Below, in pieces: positions 1 through 8,047 of a DNA stretch of 64,000 bases. Numbering within the stretch: the stretch's first letter is position 1; every line of letters starts with the position of its first letter. The notes under the pieces are model-generated. The model saw nothing but the letters and a program-made list of their open reading frames with translations, was not told the DNA's origin and ran no database searches. Made by a program: the position numbers and the translations under genes. Source of the DNA: Alcaligenes sp. SDU_A2 (GTDB taxonomy: Bacteria; Pseudomonadota; Gammaproteobacteria; Burkholderiales; Burkholderiaceae_B); the NCBI RefSeq assembly GCF_038237375.1, contig NZ_CP151273.1:2542001-2606000 (forward strand), in the 5' to 3' direction.

Positions 1-194
1 GAGCTTTCAATGGCCGCGTGGTTTTCGGCCCGCCACTGCTCAGCACGCTTGCGTGCGATAGCCTGCGCAATACCTGCTTCGGCGGCTTGGGAAATATTAA
101 TGTGCAAGGCTTTGGCCTGAACCAGAATGTCTTCGGCTAACGAGACGTTGGTTGCGCGTTTTGTGGCGCTGCGTGTTTGACTGGTGGCGAGCAT
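1..194 (-). CDS. ccdA: CcdA-family antitoxin, partial (C-terminus beyond window edge)
   Basis: The first 64 codons of a minus-strand gene are visible. The start is ATG at 194, preceded by an AGGAGA ribosome site. The protein has a basic N-terminus (TKRATNVSLAEDILVQAKAL) and then NISQAAEAGIAQAIARKRAE and QWRAENHAAIES. This is the pattern of CcdA antitoxins: an N-terminal DNA-binding part, then an acidic toxin-binding tail that starts with 'W..EN..AI'. CcdA neutralises the gyrase poison CcdB and autorepresses the operon. The partner ccdB should lie just beyond the left edge on the same strand. The gene sits 300 bp from a tRNA-Asn attachment-site fragment, so it probably stabilises a genomic island. 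The family call is fairly sure; the toxin itself is not visible. Confidence 0.78.
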   Translation of the reverse strand, partial: MLATSQTRSATKRATNVSLAEDILVQAKALHINISQAAEAGIAQAIARKRAEQWRAENHAAIES

Positions 195-390
195 CGTAAG
201 TCTCCTGGGGCAATGGCGCAAAATATGCGCATGCTATTCAACATATTATATGTATACCTTACTGTGCATCATAGACTACCTTCCAGCCTCCATAAATCGA
301 CAACAAGCATACTTTGAGTACCCGCGTTTAGCCGGCAATGGTAGTATCTGAACTGGCGATTTTGATAGCGCAAATGATAGCGTTAAAGGT

Positions 391-434
391 GTCGCCAAGG
401 GTCGGGCACTGTCGGACGTTGTCGCTCAATGTCG
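391..434. repeat. Five GTCG boxes phased at exactly 10 bp
   Basis: GTCG occurs at 391, 401, 411, 421 and 431, each box 10 bp from the next, with unrelated bases between. Three of the five are preceded by T, giving TGTCG. The array ends about 65 bp before the tRNA-Asn fragment. Helically phased short direct repeats beside an attachment core are typical of arm-type binding sites for a tyrosine recombinase or its directionality factor. An iteron or a repressor site is also possible. The rest of 195-497 (about 300 bp, partly AT-rich with TATATGTATA near 248) shows no gene; it presumably holds the promoter of the antitoxin gene. Confidence 0.6.
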
Positions 435-497
435 CTTAAGTGCCTGATTTTTAATGTTATAGGCGTTTGCTAGACTAACCAGAAACCGTGCGGAACG

Positions 498-545
498 GGA
501 CTGTTAATCCGCAGGTCCCAGGTTCGAGCCCTGGTCGGGGAGCCA
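498..545 (+). pseudogene. tRNA-Asn 3' fragment: attachment-site remnant of an integrated element
   Basis: From about 498 the sequence matches the 3' two-thirds of a bacterial tRNA-Asn: the anticodon loop with GTT, the variable loop, the T-arm (GGTTCGAGCC), and the acceptor strand TCGGGGAG ending in CCA at 545. The 5' acceptor strand and D-arm are absent; the upstream sequence is unrelated. A perfect intrinsic terminator follows at 553, as expected for the original tRNA gene. Elements that integrate into tRNA 3' ends restore an intact copy at one end and leave such a fragment at the other. The island therefore lies to the left and the chromosome backbone starts here. Confidence 0.8.
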
Positions 546-552
546 CTTATAC

Positions 553-588
553 AAAACGCCCGTTCGGCATATGTCGAACGGGCGTTTT
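553..588 (+). terminator. Intrinsic terminator of the original tRNA-Asn gene
   Basis: AAAACGCCCGTTCG and CGAACGGGCGTTTT form a near-perfect 13-14 bp stem around an eight-base loop, ending in a T-run. It lies 8 bp after the CCA of the tRNA fragment, on the same strand. Confidence 0.85.
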
Positions 589-668
589 ACTTTCTGGCCA
601 AATCAAGCTGGCGACCATGTCGCCTGGAGTCGTATACTGCCGGCTGTTCTCCTGCCTGCCTGTACCTC

Positions 669-2246
669 ATGCTTGATATCCTTTTCCCCTTTGCCGGGGG
701 GCTTGGCCTGTTCCTGATCGGCATGATGCTGCTCTCCGAAGGGCTGGTCGCTTTCGCCGGCGGATCACTCCAGCAATTCCTGCTGGCCTGCACCGGCAAG
801 CCCATCAAAGCCTTTGCATCCGGCGCATTGATTACCGCCCTGGCTCAATCCTCCACCGCCACCACTGTTACCCTGATCGGCTTTGTTAGCGCGGGCCTGA
901 TCTCGTTTACCCAAGCGATCGGTGTAGTCATCGGAGCCAGCCTGGGCAACACAGCCACCGGTTGGATCGTCTCGGGCCTGGGCCTGAAGGTGAACCTGGG
1001 TTTTTACACCCTGCCGCTGATCGGCATCGGGGCGCTGATGAAACTGCTGGCCAAAGGGCGCAGCAAAGAACTGGGACGCGCACTGGCCGGTTTCGGCATT
1101 CTGTTTCTGGGCCTCAGTACCCTTCAGGATGGGATGCAAAGCTTTGCCGACACCTTCAGCCTGGCCCACCTACCCGCCGGCAGCTATGGTGCCTATGTGC
1201 TCATTATGCTGATCGGCCTGGCCCTGACCGCCGTGCTGCAATCGTCCACTGCCGCCATCGCCATGACACTGACCGCGCTGGATGCCGGAGCGGTCAGCTT
1301 CGATCAGGCCGCTGCCGTGGTAATCGGTGCCGCCATCGGCACCACCCTGACCGGCGTGCTTGTCACGATAGGCGGGACCATCTATGCCAAGCGCACGGCG
1401 ATCGCCTATATCCTGTTCAATGCCGCATCGGGCCTGATCGCCCTGCTCTTGCTGCCAGCTTTTCTGCACCTCATGCACCAGGCCAGCGACTGGCTGCAGA
1501 TCATGCCCGGAGCCATCGCCCTGGCCGCCTTTCACAGCCTGTTCATCGGTCTGGGAGCCCTGCTCTTTCTGCCTTTCACGCCACAGTTCGCACAACTGGT
1601 ACAGCGTCTGGTTCCTGATCGCCGCGCCCAGCCCCAGCATCACCTGGACAGCAGTTTGCTGACCGTGCCGCAAGTAGCCTGCACCACCTTGCAACGCACG
1701 CTGCAGGCCAGCGCCACACAATTGCTGACCCTGTACCAACAAGGCCTGCATGCCCCCTTAGCGCACACCGCCACCCAAGAACTGCATAACATCGCCACCT
1801 TGCTGGAACAGGCCTACGACTTTGCCATACGCATACAGACCCCGCAGGACGACGCAGACCTGAGCGCACGCCTAAGCGCCCAGTTGCACGCCATCGATCA
1901 CCTGTTACGGCTGCACAGGCGCATCGTAGACATCAAGAACATCGATATCCGCGACACACGAGGCTACGGCACCATAGAGCTGGCCGACCACATCGCCACT
2001 TTGGCCTTGAACGGCCTGCGCAGCCAGCAGCCCGACACCTGGCTGGAACAGGTCCAGGCAGATGCGCAGGCCCTGGCCGCCCAGCAGCGCGACATGCGCA
2101 ACGCACTGCTGGCTGGCCCGCCATCTGCCGGCAGTACCTCGCACGCGCTGCGCATTACCGACAGCTACCGCTGGTTCGAGCGCAGCGGCGCGCATATCTG
2201 GCGGGCCAGCCACTACCTGATGCAGGCCCGCGAGCAACAAGAGTAA
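669..2246 (+). CDS. Na+/phosphate cotransporter family protein (NptA/YjbB type) with PhoU-like C-terminus
   Basis: This is a 525-residue membrane protein. It has two inverted Na/Pi-cotransport repeats, each with the diagnostic QSSTA motif (LAQSSTATT near residue 59, LQSSTAAIAMT near 190). Glycine-rich membrane segments flank them (FAGGLGLFLIGMMLLSEG at the start). From about residue 330 the protein is soluble and helical and resembles PhoU, as in YjbB-type proteins. The family moves inorganic phosphate across the inner membrane, often as export that limits internal phosphate. The ATG at 669 is the first start that keeps the full first helix, although its ribosome site is weak. It converges on the PhoX-type phosphatase gene, with a 13-bp gap. 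Confidence 0.88.
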   Translation: MLDILFPFAGGLGLFLIGMMLLSEGLVAFAGGSLQQFLLACTGKPIKAFASGALITALAQSSTATTVTLIGFVSAGLISFTQAIGVVIGASLGNTATGWIVSGLGLKVNLGFYTLPLIGIGALMKLLAKGRSKELGRALAGFGILFLGLSTLQDGMQSFADTFSLAHLPAGSYGAYVLIMLIGLALTAVLQSSTAAIAMTLTALDAGAVSFDQAAAVVIGAAIGTTLTGVLVTIGGTIYAKRTAIAYILFNAASGLIALLLLPAFLHLMHQASDWLQIMPGAIALAAFHSLFIGLGALLFLPFTPQFAQLVQRLVPDRRAQPQHHLDSSLLTVPQVACTTLQRTLQASATQLLTLYQQGLHAPLAHTATQELHNIATLLEQAYDFAIRIQTPQDDADLSARLSAQLHAIDHLLRLHRRIVDIKNIDIRDTRGYGTIELADHIATLALNGLRSQQPDTWLEQVQADAQALAAQQRDMRNALLAGPPSAGSTSHALRITDSYRWFERSGAHIWRASHYLMQAREQQE

Positions 2247-2259
2247 GTCGCGACCAGGC

Positions 2260-4341
2260 CTAGGCCCCTACGATGCCGCCATCCTTGCGCCAGATCACCA
2301 CAGTTGCAGGGCGCGGTCGGCTGGCCTTGGCACCGTCGGGCCAGGTCGACACCGCTGTCGGCTCTTGCTGCGACGGCACCACATCCAGCCCTTCGCCTGG
2401 ATGCTGAATATTGATAAACACATAGCGCTGATCCGGCGTCCAGGTAATGCCGGTCACCTCACACCCCTTAGGCCCCACCAAGAATCGCTGCACCTGCTTG
2501 CTGACCGGGTCGGCAACCAGCATCTGATTGTTGCCGTGGCCCTCGTACTTACCCTTGTTGGTGTAATTGCCGTCGGTCTGAATCCACAAACGCCCCTGGG
2601 CATCAAAGGCCAGTCCGTCAGGGCTGTTGAAGGCATTATCCTTGGTGATATTGTCCGAGCCACTCAAGGGATCGCTATCGGGATGGATATGCGGATTGCC
2701 TGCCAACAGAAAAATATCCCACTCGAAGGTGTCCTGAGCAGGATCGCCCCCCTTTTCGCTCCAGCGCACAATCTGCCCATAGGGATTTTCTGCGCGCGGA
2801 TTGGCCGCATCCACACCGGGATGCGTAGGGCCGCCCGGCCAACGCGCCTTGTCCTTGCCGCGATCACTATTGTTGGTCAGTGTCACATAGGCTTGACGCG
2901 TCACCGGATGCACGGCCACCCACTCCGGGCGGTCCATCGGCGTCGCGCCCACGGCATCAGCCGCCTGACGGGTCTTGATCAGCAACTCGCCCATATCGGC
3001 AAACAAATCGCCCAGCTTTCGCCCGTCTGTCGTAGGCGTGTCCAGCACCAAAGGAATCCAGCGCCCCGAACCGGCACCGTCACCCACCCCGCCTTCGGCG
3101 CTGAACTGCGCCACATACAATACGCCGCTGTCGAGCAATAGACGGTTGCGGGCCGGCTGGGTCGGATCGAAACGGCCATCAGACACAAACTTGTATATAT
3201 ATTCGCTGCGCTGATCGTCGCCCATGTACACAACCACGCGCTTATCGTCGGCCAGCGTCATGGCGGCGTTTTCGTGCTTGAAACGCCCCAGCGCCGTCAG
3301 CTTTTTAGGCGTGGAATGCGGATCAAAAGGATCGATCTCCACGATCCAGCCAAAGCGATTGCTCTCATTAGGTTCGCGGGTCCAGTCAAAACGTGCATCG
3401 TGCGTATCCCAGCGATAATCGCCGTCGGCCGCCTTGCTGGAACCCTTGTAACGCTGCAAATGCGCCTGCTGTGCCTGGTCGTGATACTGAACCGACTTTT
3501 CATCCTGCCCACCGACCCCGAAATAATCCGTGAAATTCTCCTCACAGGTCAGATAGGTATTCCACAGCGTATAGCCGTTGCCGCAATTGCCAAATGTGCC
3601 CAGCGCCAGACGGCCCGATGTGTCGGCCCCGGTCTTGAGCAAGGCATGGCCGGCCGCCGGCCCCACCATCGCCATCGGCGTATTGCCGTTAATGCTACGG
3701 TTAAACGGCGAATCCAACACCGGCTCCCAGCCCTTGTCGCCGTTCAGGCGGACATGCACGACCGAAGCCCCTTGCGCATGCTGAGACTTGCGCACCCAGT
3801 CGGCGTTCCACTTGTCGTTGGCCGGCACCACGCCCTGCGGGAAAAAAAAGTGTGGCGTGATGTACTCATGATTGGTCACCAGCAAGCCTTCCTGGCTATT
3901 GCTCCCCGACTGTCCGCCATGCGCATCGATCGGAAAAAAATGCATGCCATCGTGGTTGTAGCCGATCTGCTGGGCCTGGGCATCGCCGCCTTCGGACGCA
4001 TCGCCCTTGAAAGGAGCCGAATGCGTGAACAAAGGATCACCCCAGCGATTAATGACTTGATGCGCGTAGCCCGGAGGCAACACAATGGCATCATCCGTGC
4101 CGGCCGCCACCGGCGAAAAACCGATGGACGGCGCGCTCTGAGACTGCGCCCCCTTGCCTGCCGCATCGGCCGCCTGTGCCACACCGTTCAGACCGGCACC
4201 CAACCCCAGAAAACCCAGAGCGCCCGCGCCCAAGCCGCTTTTCAGGAAACGACGGCGCGAAGCCACACGCGCCACCACCTCTTCGAAAGATTCTGCGGTG
4301 CCGGGGTTGGCGGCGATATCGTCCAGGTCCAAGTCTTTCAT
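2260..4341 (-). CDS. phoX: PhoX family alkaline phosphatase (DUF839), Tat-exported
   Basis: The protein has 693 residues when started at the ATG at 4341, which has an AAAGGA site 10 bp upstream; an in-frame extension to 4425 lacks one. A twin-arginine signal, SRRRFLKSG, lies at residues 28-36 and is followed by a Gly/Ala-rich hydrophobic stretch ending around AQAADAAG. That means export in folded form to the periplasm. The body has PhoX/DUF839 hallmarks: GYNHDGMHFFP, LLVTNHEYITPHFFF, LTCEENFTDYFG, NSPDGLAFDAQGRLWIQTDG. PhoX enzymes are Ca2+/Fe3+-dependent phosphomonoesterases that release phosphate from organic esters, which fits the adjacent phosphate transporter gene. No obvious pho box was found. 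Confidence 0.9.
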   Translation of the reverse strand: MKDLDLDDIAANPGTAESFEEVVARVASRRRFLKSGLGAGALGFLGLGAGLNGVAQAADAAGKGAQSQSAPSIGFSPVAAGTDDAIVLPPGYAHQVINRWGDPLFTHSAPFKGDASEGGDAQAQQIGYNHDGMHFFPIDAHGGQSGSNSQEGLLVTNHEYITPHFFFPQGVVPANDKWNADWVRKSQHAQGASVVHVRLNGDKGWEPVLDSPFNRSINGNTPMAMVGPAAGHALLKTGADTSGRLALGTFGNCGNGYTLWNTYLTCEENFTDYFGVGGQDEKSVQYHDQAQQAHLQRYKGSSKAADGDYRWDTHDARFDWTREPNESNRFGWIVEIDPFDPHSTPKKLTALGRFKHENAAMTLADDKRVVVYMGDDQRSEYIYKFVSDGRFDPTQPARNRLLLDSGVLYVAQFSAEGGVGDGAGSGRWIPLVLDTPTTDGRKLGDLFADMGELLIKTRQAADAVGATPMDRPEWVAVHPVTRQAYVTLTNNSDRGKDKARWPGGPTHPGVDAANPRAENPYGQIVRWSEKGGDPAQDTFEWDIFLLAGNPHIHPDSDPLSGSDNITKDNAFNSPDGLAFDAQGRLWIQTDGNYTNKGKYEGHGNNQMLVADPVSKQVQRFLVGPKGCEVTGITWTPDQRYVFINIQHPGEGLDVVPSQQEPTAVSTWPDGAKASRPRPATVVIWRKDGGIVGA

Positions 4342-4547
4342 GTCACAGTCCTTTGAAATAGATGCATCGGGAACCGTACTCAGGCGATTCCCACCAGGCA
4401 CAAGGATGCGAAACCTATATGACATGATTATGAATGCCCACCGTCACAAAGGGGCTGCGGCCAATCATGCGAACGGACACGAACAATCACGCCTGCCCGC
4501 CGTTTTCCCCCGTACAATCGGCACAATCCCAGCTTATGGAAAACGCC

Positions 4548-5633
4548 ATGTCCACACGGCCCAACCTGCAATTTCACACGTTTCTGCTTTTGTTGATCGC
4601 TGTGTCCGCCGCTTTTCTCTGGATACTGCTGCCGTTTTACGGTGCCGTGTTCTGGAGCGCCGTCCTGGCCATTCTGTTTGCGCCCGTACAACGCAAGCTC
4701 TTGGCCAAAACACGCGGCAAACGCTCTTTATCAGCGCTGATCAGCCTGCTTATCATTATTCTGATCGTTATTATCCCGGTCACGCTGATCTCCATGTCTC
4801 TGGTGCAGCAAATCGCCACCTTGTACGACCTGATGAACAGCGGCCAGCTCAACCCCGGTGATTACCTGCAAAAAATCCTCAGCGCCCTGCCCCCCAGCGT
4901 GCACGATATCGCCGCCCGATTCGGACTGGACAGTTTCGCCACCTTGCAGGAAAAGTTCTCCCAATTTGCCGTTCAGGGCGGGCAGTTCCTGACCAAGCAA
5001 GCCGTCAATGTCGGCCAGAATACCTTCCAGTTCCTGGTCAGCATGGGCATCATGCTCTACATGCTGTTTTTCCTACTGCGCGATGGCGTGGAGCTGGGCC
5101 GGCATTGCCGGCAATTGATCCCGCTGAGCGAAGACCACAAAACCCACCTGTTTCGCAAGTTCACCACCGTGGTACGCGCCACTGTCAAAGGCAATATCGC
5201 CGTGGCGGCTACCCAAGGCGCGCTAGGCGGGGTCATGTTCTGGTTCCTGGGCATACAGGGCGCACTGTTCTGGGGCGTGCTGATGGCCCTGCTCTCCCTG
5301 CTGCCCGCCGTTGGTGCTTCGCTGATCTGGGCTCCGGTCGCCATCTACTTTTTCGTTTCCGGCAGCTACTTCGAGGGTACCGTCCTGACTGCCTTCGGCA
5401 TCTTCGTCATCGGTCTGGTGGACAATCTGCTGCGCCCCTTGCTGGTGGGCAAAGACACCAAGATCCCGGACTACATCATCCTGATCTCCACCCTGGGCGG
5501 CCTGTCCATCTTCGGCCTGAACGGCTTTGTGATCGGCCCACTGATCGCCGCCATGTTCATCGCCTGCTGGGATCTGTTCCCCTCGGCCATCCGCACACGC
5601 GAAGAAGCCCAAGAACAAGAAAGCCAGATCTGA
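4548..5633 (+). CDS. AI-2E/PerM family permease
   Basis: The protein has 361 residues from the ATG at 4548, which is preceded by GGAAAA. A second ATG at 4536 is possible but lacks a ribosome site. The fold is the AI-2E exporter/PerM type: hydrophobic helices near residues 10-50 and 60-85, a soluble middle (SALPPSVHDIAARFGLDSF), then further helices with conserved segments such as LLPAVGASLIWAPVAI, DNLLRPLLVGKDTKIPDYI and FGLNGFVIGPLIAAMFIACW. The name comes from TqsA of E. coli, but family members carry varied substrates (Na+/H+ exchange, signalling molecules), so the substrate here is unknown. It diverges from phoX across about 200 bp. Confidence 0.85.
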   Translation: MSTRPNLQFHTFLLLLIAVSAAFLWILLPFYGAVFWSAVLAILFAPVQRKLLAKTRGKRSLSALISLLIIILIVIIPVTLISMSLVQQIATLYDLMNSGQLNPGDYLQKILSALPPSVHDIAARFGLDSFATLQEKFSQFAVQGGQFLTKQAVNVGQNTFQFLVSMGIMLYMLFFLLRDGVELGRHCRQLIPLSEDHKTHLFRKFTTVVRATVKGNIAVAATQGALGGVMFWFLGIQGALFWGVLMALLSLLPAVGASLIWAPVAIYFFVSGSYFEGTVLTAFGIFVIGLVDNLLRPLLVGKDTKIPDYIILISTLGGLSIFGLNGFVIGPLIAAMFIACWDLFPSAIRTREEAQEQESQI

Positions 5634-5672
5634 CTTCCGACACACCTACCAGCTACACCATGCAAAAAAGCA

Positions 5673-5710
5673 CATCGCCCCAGACGCCTTTACCGGTATC
5701 TGGGGCGATG
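5673..5710. terminator. Hairpin terminator between convergent genes
   Basis: CATCGCCCCAGA (5673-5684) and TCTGGGGCGATG (5699-5710) form a perfect 12-bp stem. On the minus strand the stem is followed by TGCTTTTTTG, so it best serves the MAPEG gene, while also blocking read-through from the permease gene at 5633. Confidence 0.7.
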
Positions 5711-5807
5711 ATCACATACATGCCCTGTCCATGATCGGCACGAGCACCCACGACACGTTCATGCACCACTTACTGGCCGTAAAGGCACCCACCAATCCAA
5801 ACGCAGA

Positions 5808-6191
5808 TCAAGTGATCAATACTGGCAGAAACAAAATCCACACATTCACAGCCAAGGCCAAAAACCACACCAGCGAACGCAGCGCCCCCTTGCCGGCCAA
5901 GTACATCAGCAAATACACCACGCGCAACACCAGCCACGCCACCATCAGATTCTGCACGCGCCAGGCGTCCGCTCCCGACCACAACGCGATCAAGACCGCT
6001 CCATAAAAAAACGGCAGGGCCTCGAAGGCATTTGCCTGCGCCGCATTGGCACGTGCCCGCCACCCCGTAAATCCTGCCATCCAGGGACGGGGATTGTTAT
6101 TGTCAAATCCCGCCGCGCCCGCCTTGGCGCAGATCGCCGCTACCCACGGCAAAAACGCCGCCACCAAAAAACCAATCTTGATCCCAAGCAT
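5808..6191 (-). CDS. MAPEG family membrane protein
   Basis: This is a small integral membrane protein of 127 residues. The start is ATG at 6191, with GAGG about 7 bp upstream. It shows the four-helix MAPEG layout: helix 1 IKIGFLVAAFLPWVAAICA, the conserved loop NNPRPWMAGFTGWRARANAA, then QANAFEALPFFYGAVLIALW, and two later helices ending in VWILFLPVLIT. The sequence 'RA..AQ.N.FE..PFF' is the MAPEG signature. MAPEG proteins include glutathione S-transferase-like enzymes of eicosanoid and xenobiotic metabolism; bacterial members are mostly uncharacterised. It is a single gene. Confidence 0.85.
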   Translation of the reverse strand: MLGIKIGFLVAAFLPWVAAICAKAGAAGFDNNNPRPWMAGFTGWRARANAAQANAFEALPFFYGAVLIALWSGADAWRVQNLMVAWLVLRVVYLLMYLAGKGALRSLVWFLALAVNVWILFLPVLIT

Positions 6192-6256
6192 GATCGACCT
6201 CGTCAGCCAGTCAAAACCCCAACATAGCACGCCCAGCTCCTGAACACGGCACAGGA

Positions 6257-6286
6257 TTTACAAAAACCAAAAAAGCAGGATATACT
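6257..6286 (+). promoter_or_regulatory. Sigma-70 promoter of tRNA-Thr
   Basis: TTTACA at 6257-6262 and TATACT at 6281-6286 are separated by 18 bp. The predicted start of transcription is about 8-9 bp before the tRNA. Confidence 0.65.
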
Positions 6287-6301
6287 GCATGACTTCGGTT
6301 A

Positions 6302-6377
6302 GCCGGTGTAGCTCAGTCGGTAGAGCAGCTCATTCGTAATGAGAAGGTCGAGGGTTCGATTCCTTTCACCGGCACCA
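6302..6377 (+). tRNA. tRNA-Thr (anticodon CGT)
   Basis: The 76 bases fold into a full cloverleaf: acceptor GCCGGTG/CACCGGC, D-loop AGCTCAGTCGGTAGAGC, anticodon arm CTCATTCGTAATGAG with CGT at 6335-6337, T-loop GGTTCGATTCC, and encoded CCA. A promoter lies just upstream and a hairpin with a T-run downstream. Confidence 0.97.
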
Positions 6378-6403
6378 ACCAAACAAATAGCAGTTCAACA
6401 TTC

Positions 6404-6433
6404 ACGCCAATCCCAACGGGTTGGCGTTTTTGT
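6404..6433 (+). terminator. Intrinsic terminator after tRNA-Thr
   Basis: CGCCAA, a 10-base loop and TTGGCG are followed by TTTTTGTTT, starting 27 bp after the tRNA CCA. Confidence 0.7.
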
Positions 6434-6501
6434 TTGGGTGCTGCAAACGGCTGTTTGCTAAGCTGGTGGTGTTATCACACTGGACATGCTGAAGGCCACA
6501 C

Positions 6502-6984
6502 ATGAAACACTCTCTTGTCGCAGCGGGCCTCCTTATTCTGGGCCTACCCTTGAGTCCATCCGCTTGGGCCGACTCCACCATCAAGCCATGCAGCAACTGC
6601 ACACCCGGCAAAGCCGTCCCCGAGCGCGGTATCGTGGATAAACGGCTGCAGTTCAGCGGCACAGCAGCCAAACCCGCCCCCGCGCCGGTCACACCGCCAA
6701 TCAACACCGGAAAAACAACAAGTTCGATTTTTGGCGATGGCTCCCGCATTTCCAAAGACTTCAAAACCGTGGAGAGCAAAAACGCCAACGACACCCGCTC
6801 CGTGACCACTTCGAACGGCAGCATCAACTTCACGATTACCCAGGACAGGCACAATCCCAGCCCGCACGCACGCCATCAATCTATTTTCGAGTCCGGCGGC
6901 TATCGCAACGGCCAGCCTCCCACCCTCTCTCCCGGACCAACAATCGATGAGCTGATGAACAGGAACGGGCGTTTGCGCCGCTAA
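6502..6984 (+). CDS. Secreted protein of unknown function
   Basis: The protein has 160 residues and begins with a clear Sec signal peptide: MKH, a hydrophobic run LVAAGLLILGLPLSPSAWA, and cleavage after AWA near residue 23. The mature part has one CSNC pair early on, then a low-complexity region rich in Pro, Thr, Ser, Asn and Arg (PAPAPVTPPINTGKTTSS) with no globular signature. No family is recognised. A GAAGG ribosome site precedes the ATG at 6502. It stands alone between tRNA-Thr and a second orphan gene, in what looks like a small accessory patch. A periplasmic or exported location is inferred only from the signal peptide. Confidence 0.6.
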   Translation: MKHSLVAAGLLILGLPLSPSAWADSTIKPCSNCTPGKAVPERGIVDKRLQFSGTAAKPAPAPVTPPINTGKTTSSIFGDGSRISKDFKTVESKNANDTRSVTTSNGSINFTITQDRHNPSPHARHQSIFESGGYRNGQPPTLSPGPTIDELMNRNGRLRR

Positions 6985-7140
6985 GGCGGTGTGCTTTTTT
7001 TACACCGGACGGCGACCCACACAGAAAAACTAATGCCCGCATGTACAGCAAGCCTCCATCCGACATACCGCTCTGCGGTTCCGCCGTTAGCGCTTGCTGC
7101 CGCATGCAAAGGGATACCCACTGTTGGCATACCCCCACTT

Positions 7141-7770
7141 TTACCCAAAATGGGACACGACGCTCTCTTGATTCAGGATCTCATTCAACAAATCGAAGTC
7201 GTAAGATTTTATGTCATTGCCAGCCGACAAATCATCGAGCATTTTTATCAAGGTGCGTTTTTTAATGTCTTTGGAAATAACCGTATTAATGGCTTTTACT
7301 TGCCTTAGCAACGGAGCCCTATCGGTAGTGTTTTCCAATTCTTCTTGAATGGCAGTCAATGCCGGGCCCGGTGGCGAATTCCAACAAACAACCAATAAGT
7401 TAATGGCATTGGATAACTGCTTGGCCGCCGGATGCCATGCTTTCCTGGCTCCGCCGCCCTGCCCCGTGCCTGCGCCACTACCCGCACCGGCACCATTGCC
7501 ACTATCCACCGCCTTGAGAGGATTAAATAAAGGCAAGGGCGCATGACCGGTCAATTCCAGCAAATGTCGCGCGGCATGGCTTCCACAATAAAACGATCCT
7601 TTTTCCGCCCCCTGCATTGCCTCATACGCAAAACAATAATAAGCATCAGTCAGCATATCGCCCGTACAACTGCGCTTTTTTTGCCCTGCCAACAAGCGGA
7701 CATGAGTGACTGGGCGTAATCGGTAGCGCTGTACCAATTCGATTCTGGTCTCGGGTGTACGGCATTTCAT
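7141..7770 (-). CDS. Unrecognised protein with Cys/His-containing N-terminal domain and Gly/Ala linker
   Basis: The protein has 209 residues from the ATG at 7770, preceded by CAGGAG. Residues 1-90 hold an unusual conserved-looking block: CTGDMLTDAYYCFAYEAMQG, then YCGSHAARHLLELTG and PLPLFNPLK. The Cys and His spacing suggests a small metal-binding or Cys/His domain. A flexible linker (GNGAGAGSGAGTGQGGGAR, about 91-110) follows, then a helical C-terminal half rich in Asp, Leu and Lys (IKKRTLIKMLDDLSAGND). No signal peptide or membrane helix is present. No family was recognised. Flanking DNA on the 5' side is AT-rich compared with the backbone, so horizontal acquisition is plausible. The 220 bp from 7771 to 7990 hold no gene. 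Confidence 0.6.
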   Translation of the reverse strand: MKCRTPETRIELVQRYRLRPVTHVRLLAGQKKRSCTGDMLTDAYYCFAYEAMQGAEKGSFYCGSHAARHLLELTGHAPLPLFNPLKAVDSGNGAGAGSGAGTGQGGGARKAWHPAAKQLSNAINLLVVCWNSPPGPALTAIQEELENTTDRAPLLRQVKAINTVISKDIKKRTLIKMLDDLSAGNDIKSYDFDLLNEILNQESVVSHFG

Positions 7771-7990
7771 GACAGGCTCCTGTTTTTTTTATCATCACAG
7801 CTCCGAAGCATTTTCTCTCCCAAGCAGGCAAACGATCCCTGATTAAAAACAAGAAATACTATAGCGCTTAATCTTTCTCCCAAAAAACCTAAAATCGAAT
7901 TACGTTCAAAGAATCATTTTTTATAAAAGACGATACGAACATATCGGATAGTGTTTCAGCATCCAGACCCGACAAAACTCCAGACGATAC

Positions 7991-8021
7991 AAAAACGGCC
8001 CGCCCTGTAAGGGCGAGCCGT
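7991..8021 (-). terminator. Terminator of the glcDEF operon
   Basis: Read on the minus strand, ACGGCTCGCCCT and AGGGCGGGCCGT pair with one mismatch around a short loop and are followed by TTTTTG. It lies 27 bp beyond the glcF stop. Confidence 0.7.
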
Positions 8022-8047
8022 CTGTGTCAATCCGCAGGCGGATGCGT

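Noticed and set aside
391..434. A CRISPR array as an explanation of the GTCG boxes
   Set aside because: The repeat is 4 bp with 6-bp intervals, far too short for CRISPR, and no cas genes are visible.
488..676. A 62-codon frame over the tRNA-Asn fragment
   Set aside because: It starts in unrelated sequence and runs through the tRNA remnant and its terminator; it is not a protein gene.
3274..4356. A 360-codon plus-strand frame opposite phoX
   Set aside because: It is antisense to a clear PhoX gene, with low-complexity Arg/His/Ile composition typical of shadow frames.
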